DNA from: Thiorhodospira sibirica ATCC 700588
GTDB lineage: Bacteria > Pseudomonadota > Gammaproteobacteria > Ectothiorhodospirales > Ectothiorhodospiraceae
Length of the DNA: 64,000 nt
Direction: 5' to 3'
NCBI RefSeq assembly: GCF_000227725.2
Contig: NZ_MU255056.1
Coordinates: forward strand, 1,915,737 to 1,979,736
Of the stretch, positions 56,656 to 64,000 are shown one piece after another. A model generated the notes under the pieces. That model did no database searches and was not told the origin of the DNA. It saw nothing but the letters and a program-made list of their open reading frames with translations. Both the position numbers and the translations under genes were made by a program. Numbering within the stretch: position 1 is the first letter of the stretch; each line of letters begins with the position of its first letter.

Positions 56656-59600
56656 GTTTGACCGATGCCCTGATTTAAAAGGGATTAAGACCTCTTTAAG
56701 GAGGTTCAAAGCTAAGGTGAGGTCGGTTTGACCGATGCCCTGATTTAAAAGGGATTAAGACAAAATTCCAGAGCAATTCTGGTGAAACTCTGAAGCGTTT
56801 GACCGATGCCCTGATTTAAAAGGGATTAAGACACATCTGCCCCACAGTGGCAGATGTTTTCCGTCACTGTTTGACCGATGCCCTGATTTAAAAGGGATTA
56901 AGACTTCTCCCCAGAAGCCGACACGAAATACATGTCGGCGTTTGACCGATGCCCTGATTTAAAAGGGATTAAGACCCTTGGACTGCGGCTTTCTCGCAAT
57001 AATAGCTGTTTGACCGATGCCCTGATTTAAAAGGGATTAAGACTATACACGGCACGGCCAATTGCGGATCTACCGGAATGTTTGACCGATGCCCTGATTT
57101 AAAAGGGATTAAGACGTCGTCCATGTTAAGACATGGACATATATTTTGTTTGACCGATGCCCTGATTTAAAAGGGATTAAGACGTTCCTCTTGGTCTTCG
57201 TGGTCCTCGCCTTTACGGTTTGACCGATGCCCTGATTTAAAAGGGATTAAGACGATTGGAATTCGCCTTGAAAAATAGGGTAAAATGTTTGACCGATGCC
57301 CTGATTTAAAAGGGATTAAGACTTCGTGGTCCTCGCCTTTACGGCGGCGAGGAAAGAGTTTGACCGATGCCCTGATTTAAAAGGGATTAAGACCATAACC
57401 ACCTCCATTGAGGTTAGCTCGACATCAGTTTGACCGATGCCCTGATTTAAAAGGGATTAAGACTAAAAAATACTTTATCTAAATTCTTCTTCCTTGATTG
57501 TTTGACCGATGCCCTGATTTAAAAGGGATTAAGACTAAATACTCTACGTCTTTCTCCAGAAGGCTTTGGTTTGACCGATGCCCTGATTTAAAAGGGATTA
57601 AGACTGCAGCTTTTGCCGCATAGAACTCGGCCAAGTCGTTTGACCGATGCCCTGATTTAAAAGGGATTAAGACCCTCGGAGAGCGCGAAGAGCCGCCCCT
57701 CAACCTCAGTTTGACCGATGCCCTGATTTAAAAGGGATTAAGACTTTAACAAACTGCGCATTATTTCCAGTTTTTGATGTTTGACCGATGCCCTGATTTA
57801 AAAGGGATTAAGACACAACCAATACCACAACTAACCAAATCAAAATACTGTTTGACCGATGCCCTGATTTAAAAGGGATTAAGACCGATATTTGTTTTTA
57901 CATCCCCTACGGGCAATCCGTTTGACCGATGCCCTGATTTAAAAGGGATTAAGACGATAGTCTTCCTTTGGGAGGGTGTCTGGCACTTTGTTTGACCGAT
58001 GCCCTGATTTAAAAGGGATTAAGACACCTAATCCTAACACGACATCCATGTCGTGTGCTGTTTGACCGATGCCCTGATTTAAAAGGGATTAAGACTCAAG
58101 AATCTTATGCCAAACTCTTTTAGTCATGATGTTTGACCGATGCCCTGATTTAAAAGGGATTAAGACGAACATTGCCGCAAAAATTGGCGGCAATTTCAGT
58201 TTGACCGATGCCCTGATTTAAAAGGGATTAAGACGAAGTTCCCCGATGTAATCGAGGAACTGTTGGGTTTGACCGATGCCCTGATTTAAAAGGGATTAAG
58301 ACAAAGCGATCGTGAAAAACGTAGCCATGATGCACGTTTGACCGATGCCCTGATTTAAAAGGGATTAAGACTGCGGCTTTTGCCGCATAGAACTCGGCGA
58401 CATCGGTTTGACCGATGCCCTGATTTAAAAGGGATTAAGACCGACCAACTCGCGCTCAACACTGTAAAGCGGGGGTTTGACCGATGCCCTGATTTAAAAG
58501 GGATTAAGACAGTCGTCCTCTCCCGGGAGTGCGCCGCATCCGGCGTTTGACCGATGCCCTGATTTAAAAGGGATTAAGACTATGGGAAGTCATAGTCCTC
58601 CAAGTAAGCCCAAGAGTTTGACCGATGCCCTGATTTAAAAGGGATTAAGACCTTGCACGGCCACTCCCAATGAACCCCCCATGTCGTTTGACCGATGCCC
58701 TGATTTAAAAGGGATTAAGACAGATCATGATAATTCTCCAAAAATCCCCTTAAGGGTTTGACCGATGCCCTGATTTAAAAGGGATTAAGACGGGCCGAAG
58801 ACGTGTCTGTACCGTGGTTCTACTGTTTGACCGATGCCCTGATTTAAAAGGGATTAAGACCCCTTACAGGGTATTGATACAGGCAAACCATTGTTTGACC
58901 GATGCCCTGATTTAAAAGGGATTAAGACACAAACCCTACAACGAAACAGATTGCAAAAAAGTTTGACCGATGCCCTGATTTAAAAGGGATTAAGACGGGT
59001 GAAGACAATGCAGAAAAGAACAAAAATAGGTTTGACCGATGCCCTGATTTAAAAGGGATTAAGACTCTTCGGGGATGTATGCGAAAAATTGTTTTTTTGG
59101 TTTGACCGATGCCCTGATTTAAAAGGGATTAAGACTTCGTTGCGGATCGTTTCCTTGTGACCGGTAGCCGGAGGTTTGACCGATGCCCTGATTTAAAAGG
59201 GATTAAGACCCAAGCCTCTGACGAGAACTATCTTTGGTAAGGTGATGTTTGACCGATGCCCTGATTTAAAAGGGATTAAGACTTGATTCTTGTTCTTGAG
59301 CTCCTCCAGGAGCTGTTTGACCGATGCCCTGATTTAAAAGGGATTAAGACTGTAAAAGTCACGTTCATAATTTTTAATCAGTCGTTTGACCGATGCCCTG
59401 ATTTAAAAGGGATTAAGACTTCGGGGACGTATGCGAAAAATTTTTGTTTAAGTTTGACCGATGCCCTGATTTAAAAGGGATTAAGACCGCAAAAAACTGT
59501 TTTTTGAAACTAACAGTGGCCGTTTGACCGATGCCCTGATTTAAAAGGGATTAAGACACCATCTCTTTGTAATCAATGGGATTGTTTGTGTTTGACCGAT

Positions 59601-62600
59601 GCCCTGATTTAAAAGGGATTAAGACTTCCCAGATCGACACCGTTGTCAATGGCATCGTTTGACCGATGCCCTGATTTAAAAGGGATTAAGACATATTCCC
59701 CTGAAGCCGACACGAAATACATGGTTTGACCGATGCCCTGATTTAAAAGGGATTAAGACAAACCGTATTTACGACGTTTATTGAAAACCGAAGATGTTTG
59801 ACCGATGCCCTGATTTAAAAGGGATTAAGACGCTGAGCTCTTCACGGGTAAGACTAAGTTTCTCGGTTTGACCGATGCCCTGATTTAAAAGGGATTAAGA
59901 CTCTCGTTTTCCATAACCACCTCCATTGAGGTTGTTTGACCGATGCCCTGATTTAAAAGGGATTAAGACTCGTCAATGGGTACCATTGCGGTACCCTTAG
60001 ATGTTTGACCGATGCCCTGATTTAAAAGGGATTAAGACTTATCCTTGAGCTCATTTAAGAGCTCAAGGGCCCGTTTGACCGATGCCCTGATTTAAAAGGG
60101 ATTAAGACAGATCCTGAAGGATCTCAAAAGCTACTTCAAAATGTTTGACCGATGCCCTGATTTAAAAGGGATTAAGACCAAAGGTGGCACGCTGAAGTAC
60201 CGATTAGTTGTTTGACCGATGCCCTGATTTAAAAGGGATTAAGACATTTTGATCCGACGCACCACATCCTTCTGCTCGTCGTTTGACCGATGCCCTGATT
60301 TAAAAGGGATTAAGACTACTACCACCAACCAAATCAGCATGCTCATATCGTTTGACCGATGCCCTGATTTAAAAGGGATTAAGACGTCAATCGAAATGAT
60401 CGCTAGACCACTACCTTAGTTTGACCGATGCCCTGATTTAAAAGGGATTAAGACGCCACCAGAGTGCCGATGAAGCCCACCCAGAATGCGTTTGACCGAT
60501 GCCCTGATTTAAAAGGGATTAAGACTTCTTGCTTTTGGAACAGAAATTCCCTCTGAATAGGTTTGACCGATGCCCTGATTTAAAAGGGATTAAGACCGTC
60601 GTCGCCCGGGACACTGCAACATCCAGGGCGTTTGACCGATGCCCTGATTTAAAAGGGATTAAGACGTCTATGCGCCGCACTAAGTCCTTGACTTCGTCGT
60701 TTGACCGATGCCCTGATTTAAAAGGGATTAAGACTGATGCGCAGCATCGTTCAATGTATACATGGGTTTGACCGATGCCCTGATTTAAAAGGGATTAAGA
60801 CTCCCCACCAGCCAACGGATTGCTCCGCTGGCACGGTTTGACCGATGCCCTGATTTAAAAGGGATTAAGACATGTACTCAGCACCTCCCAGCCAATTCCA
60901 TTGGGGTTTGACCGATGCCCTGATTTAAAAGGGATTAAGACAGTCATGTCATTCTCCAATTATCGTCTGATATGGTTTGACCGATGCCCTGATTTAAAAG
61001 GGATTAAGACAGTCATGTCATTCTCCAATTATCGTCTGATATGGTTTGACCGATGCCCTGATTTAAAAGGGATTAAGACAAAGAAGTTATTAAAACTTTA
61101 TCTTTGCCTAGGGGTTTGACCGATGCCCTGATTTAAAAGGGATTAAGACGCAGACCGTTACTTAAGTAAGTAACGGTCCTCAGCTGTTTGACCGATGCCC
61201 TGATTTAAAAGGGATTAAGACTTTGTGTGGCACCACACTGGTGCCTTTTTTTACCGTTTGACCGATGCCCTGATTTAAAAGGGATTAAGACATGGTTTCT
61301 ACCAGTTTACGGGTCGCCCAAAAAGTTTGACCGATGCCCTGATTTAAAAGGGATTAAGACGCCGAGGACCGTTACTTACCGAGTAACTGGTCTTGTTTGA
61401 CCGATGCCCTGATTTAAAAGGGATTAAGACAATGGGGACTGAGAAGGATATACCCTCTCAGTCCGTTTGACCGATGCCCTGATTTAAAAGGGATTAAGAC
61501 AAAACTTTTTGCCTTGGACCTCCTTCAGGAGTTGTTTGACCGATGCCCTGATTTAAAAGGGATTAAGACTTCTTTCAGGGCGCTCAGGGTATTGGAGATG
61601 CACCGTTTGACCGATGCCCTGATTTAAAAGGGATTAAGACTTCTTTCAGGGCGCTCAGGGTATTGGAGATGCACCGTTTGACCGATGCCCTGATTTAAAA
61701 GGGATTAAGACCAGAAGGAACAAGACTGGTAGCGAAAAAAACGGTTTGACCGATGCCCTGATTTAAAAGGGATTAAGACCTTGCATCACGGAGGCGCCAT
61801 CCGTGGCCAGCATTGTTTGACCGATGCCCTGATTTAAAAGGGATTAAGACCCCCAGAAGCCGACACGAAATACATGTCGGCTTCGTTTGACCGATGCCCT
61901 GATTTAAAAGGGATTAAGACAAGACCATCAATGTGGTCTTCAAGGAGTTGAATCGTTTGACCGATGCCCTGATTTAAAAGGGATTAAGACCCCCTCATCG
62001 GGGATGTATGGGAAGAACCGGTTGTTTGACCGATGCCCTGATTTAAAAGGGATTAAGACGTGTGAATACGGCCATATTCACACCCCATTCGGTTTGACCG
62101 ATGCCCTGATTTAAAAGGGATTAAGACTGTGCTCTTCGGTTAACTTTTTCCCTTTGAGGTTTGACCGATGCCCTGATTTAAAAGGGATTAAGACATAGAT
62201 AGTATGAAGATTAAATCCTTTTATTTTGTTTGACCGATGCCCTGATTTAAAAGGGATTAAGACTGCTCTTCCGTCAACGTTTTGCTCTTGAGCTGTTTGA
62301 CCGATGCCCTGATTTAAAAGGGATTAAGACATCTCCTAGGGAGGCTGCTATTTCAGCCTCCCTCGTTTGACCGATGCCCTGATTTAAAAGGGATTAAGAC
62401 CGCTGGCTCGCCAGCGAGATAGCCAATCCCTGGCGTTTGACCGATGCCCTGATTTAAAAGGGATTAAGACAGCCTCTGCAGAGAACTATTTGTGGTAAGG
62501 TGAGTTTGACCGATGCCCTGATTTAAAAGGGATTGAGACGACAGAAGCGGACACTAAGCTTTGAGCTTAGGTTTGACCGATGCCCTGATTTAAAAGGGAT

Positions 62601-62606
62601 TGAGAT
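56656..62606 (+). CRISPR. Type III CRISPR array, 86 repeats and 85 spacers
   Basis: The 36-nt repeat starts GTTTGACCGATGCCCTGA and ends TTTAAAAGGGATTAAGAC; I counted 86 copies and 85 spacers of 31-38 nt. The first 84 repeats look identical; the last two, from 62504 and 62571, end GATTGAGAC and GATTGAGAT, marking the old, distal end. The last eight bases ATTAAGAC resemble type III 5' tags (ATTGAAAC), so the transcript runs rightward. Two spacers are tandem duplicates (60942/61011 and 61570/61641), and several are variants of one another. Many spacers contain strong inverted repeats. The array probably feeds both Cmr complexes through the single Cas6. Confidence 0.98.
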
Positions 62607-62611
62607 TTAAG

Positions 62612-62644
62612 AAAAAAGCCGAGTCATGATGACTCGGCTTTTTT
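62612..62644. terminator. Terminator at the distal end of the array
   Basis: AAAAAAGCCGAGTCA and TGACTCGGCTTTTTT form a perfect 15-bp stem with loop TGA, a strong bidirectional intrinsic terminator starting 6 bp after the last repeat. It should stop the pre-crRNA transcript. Confidence 0.93.
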
Positions 62645-62767
62645 ATTTTTAGATTAAGTAAGTTTTCCAAACAACCACCCCATCCCTTCTTAAAAAAGGC
62701 TGGATGCCGCCCTCCCGGCCTATGCTAAACTGCCCACCCAGAACACGCCCAAACGCCCAGACACCTC

Positions 62768-63620
62768 ATGAGCAACCACCACGACAGCGGCTACAAAGAA
62801 CTGTTCAGCTACCCCGAGCTGGTCCGCCAGCTCATCGAAGGCTTTGCGCCCCAAGAAATCGCCGCCATGATGGACTTTACTACCCTCACCGACCACAGCG
62901 GCAACTACATCACGCCGTTGTTCAATGAAAAATTCGAAGACAAAGTCTGGTCTGTGCAACTCCACGGGGAAGAAAACACACAACAGGTCTTTGTCTACCT
63001 GCTGTTAGAATTTCAATCCACGGTAGACTACCGCCTGCCGATCCGGCTGCTGCACTACGTCGCCTGCTTTTACGACCACCTGCTCAAAACCAAAGCCACC
63101 ACCGTCAAAAAAGGCATGCCGCCGATCTTCCCGGTAGTGCTGTACAACTGGGAGCGCGTAGCACCAGCTACGCACCGAGGCCGCAGGCCTCGCGGGGGTT
63201 TATGCGCAGCTGGTGCTACGCGTTCCCAGGAGCCTGCGCGCCCACCCGCAAAAAGCGCGCTTAGACGAAGTCATTACCCGCTGGCTTAAACGCCACCTCA
63301 GACAGTTAGGTAAAGAAACCCAAACCGCGTTAGAACACATCAACCGTTTAACGGAGGATCATGCAATGCTGGCAGAAAATCTACAGACCTGGGCGGAGAA
63401 AGAGCGTCAGAAAGGATGGCAGGAGGGGCGGCAGGAGGGTGAGGAATTCGGCTTGCAGCGGGGCGAGGAGATTGGCTTGCAGAAGGGGCAACATCTTAAA
63501 GCCATCAACACAGCCCGCAACCTGCTCAAGCTAGGGGTACTCACGAACGAACAGATTGCCCAGAGTACGGGCTTGTCGGTGGCTGAGGTTGAGAAGCTGC
63601 GCCTGGAACAGCCGCATTAG
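62768..63620 (+). pseudogene. Rpn-family PD-(D/E)XK nuclease, disrupted by a palindromic repeat
   Basis: The first 127 codons (MSNHHDSGYKELFSYPELV, a VYLLLEFQSTVDYRLP stretch with the E-x-Q catalytic motif) match the Rpn/transposase_31 recombination-promoting nuclease family. At 63150 a family A palindromic repeat replaces the middle, and the C-terminal part (LDEVITRWLKRHL to the end, with a QEGRQEGEEFGLQRGEEIG repeat) continues at about 63249 in another frame. The stop of the first frame is at 63289. Orthologues are about 300 residues, so roughly 80 codons are missing by my estimate. The gene is most likely inactive. Confidence 0.8.
63150..63229. repeat. Family A palindromic repeat inside the Rpn pseudogene
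   Basis: GGGAGCGCGTAGCACCAGC faces GCGCAGCTGGTGCTACGCG and TTCCC. The inner arm is GTAGC/GCTAC instead of the GGAGC/GCTCC of the nuo copies, and both sides change together, so pairing is kept. The centre holds GAGGCCGCAGGCCTC. Confidence 0.88.
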
Positions 63621-63627
63621 GGGGCCT

Positions 63628-63800
63628 GGGAGCGCGTAGCACCAGCTACGCATATCTTTTAAACCCCACGAGGCCTGCGGCCTCGGTGCGTAGCTGGTGC
63701 TACGCGCTCCCAGGGGTGCTACGCGCTCCCAGGGGCGGCACCTGGAAGGTGCCGCCACGGGTTGGGGAAAGCGGCACCTGGAAGGTGCCGCCACGGGGTG
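63628..63800. repeat. Family A and D palindromic repeats next to flagellin
   Basis: A family A unit (63628-63714, GTAGC-type arms, GAGGCCTGCGGCCTC centre) is followed by a partial second end (GTGCTACGCGCTCCC at 63716). Two copies of GGCACCTGGAAGGTGCC flanked by CGCCACGG lie at about 63736 and 63776. The last hairpins are just beyond the flagellin stop and could act as its terminator. Confidence 0.85.
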
Positions 63801-63814
63801 CCGCTACGGGGTTG

Positions 63815-64000
63815 CTATTGCAGCAGGGAGAGGATGGCTTGTGGGCTGGCGTTGGCCTGGGAGAGGGTGGAGATGCCGGCTTGTTGCAGGATTTGGGCGC
63901 GGGTGAGGGCGGCGGTTTCTGCGGCGAAGTCGGTGTCTAAGATCCGCGAGCGGGCGGCGGAGAGGTTGACGTTGTAGGTGCCGAGGTTGTCGACGGCGCT
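63815..64000 (-). CDS. fliC: Flagellin, C-terminal end
   Basis: The reverse strand gives 61 residues ending in a TAG at 63815-63817. [37 protein letters not shown] and [14 protein letters not shown] are the conserved flagellin D0/D1 C-terminal helices. The rest of the gene lies beyond the window. It shows that the organism carries a flagellum gene set. Confidence 0.95.
   Translation of the reverse strand, partial: SAVDNLGTYNVNLSAARSRILDTDFAAETAALTRAQILQQAGISTLSQANASPQAILSLLQ

Noticed and set aside
60942..61675. Tandem duplicate spacers as evidence of double acquisition
   Set aside because: Two identical repeat-spacer units side by side are better explained by recombination between repeats, or by assembly error.
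56656..62606. Several open frames inside the array encoding a repeated FDRCPDLKGIKT-type peptide
   Set aside because: They are translations of the CRISPR repeat and its spacers with no ribosome binding sites and are not genes.
26154..62606. Possible cas1, cas2 or reverse transcriptase genes
   Set aside because: None of the proteins in the window shows Cas1, Cas2 or RT motifs (no YADD-type motif in context). Adaptation genes must be elsewhere if present.

Overview
The window looks like the chromosome of a motile gammaproteobacterium, possibly near the purple sulfur/Chromatiales or Thiotrichales groups; this placement is an inference from gene content, not a measured phylogeny. The supports are a complete 14-gene nuoA-N operon with nuoC and nuoD as separate genes, the usual gammaproteobacterial pth-rplY-prs-tRNA-Gln-ispE block, tRNA-Glu and tRNA-Ala beside gltX, and a flagellin 3' end at the right edge.

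Layout. 1-4.6 kb: 3' end of a 5'-nucleotidase, then leftward pth, rplY, prs, tRNA-Gln and ispE. 5-20.8 kb: leftward nuo operon (complex I), transcribed from a near-consensus promoter at about 20.95 kb. Most of its gene gaps, and the interiors of nuoL, nuoG and nuoC, hold members of a family of palindromic repeats. 21.4-25.8 kb: tRNA-Glu, tRNA-Ala, gltX and leuS. 26.1-56.5 kb: a type III CRISPR-Cas island. 56.7-62.6 kb: one CRISPR array of 86 repeats and 85 spacers, transcribed rightward. 62.7-64 kb: an Rpn-family nuclease gene broken by a palindromic repeat, more repeats, and the flagellin 3' end.

The type III island carries two complete but diverged Cmr (III-B) effector operons. Set b is cas6-cmr1-cmr2-cmr3-cmr4-cmr5-cmr6 (52.3-44.3 kb). 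Set a is cmr1-cmr2-[DUF29]-cmr3-cmr4-cmr5-cmr6 (35.1-28.1 kb). Both Cas10/Cmr2 proteins keep GGDD and lack a visible N-terminal HD nuclease domain, so both are predicted to act by cyclic oligoadenylate (cOA) signalling. Between the two operons lies an ancillary block with a CARF-RelE protein resembling Cami1, a CARF-PD-(D/E)XK nuclease resembling Can2/Card1, the ring-nuclease candidate Csx16, two small membrane or glycine-zipper proteins, and a four-gene group: a PemK/MazF-like protein, a sigma-factor-like protein, an unrecognised 392-residue protein and a CHAT caspase-like protease with a helical C-terminal half. The last group resembles in logic the protease/anti-sigma/sigma circuits known from other type III systems (CalpL-T-S, Craspase-Csx30-CASP-sigma, SAVED-CHAT), but its architecture is different. 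It is the best candidate here for an undescribed system.

The array is also unusual. By direct reading, 17 of 85 spacers contain a perfect inverted repeat with a stem of 7-10 bp, some followed by a T run like an intrinsic terminator, and several spacers are overlapping or homologous samples of the same target. No cas1, cas2 or reverse transcriptase lies in the window. A divergently placed 889-residue RNase H-like/helical-repeat protein and a KfrA-like coiled-coil DNA-binding protein sit between cas6 and the array leader.
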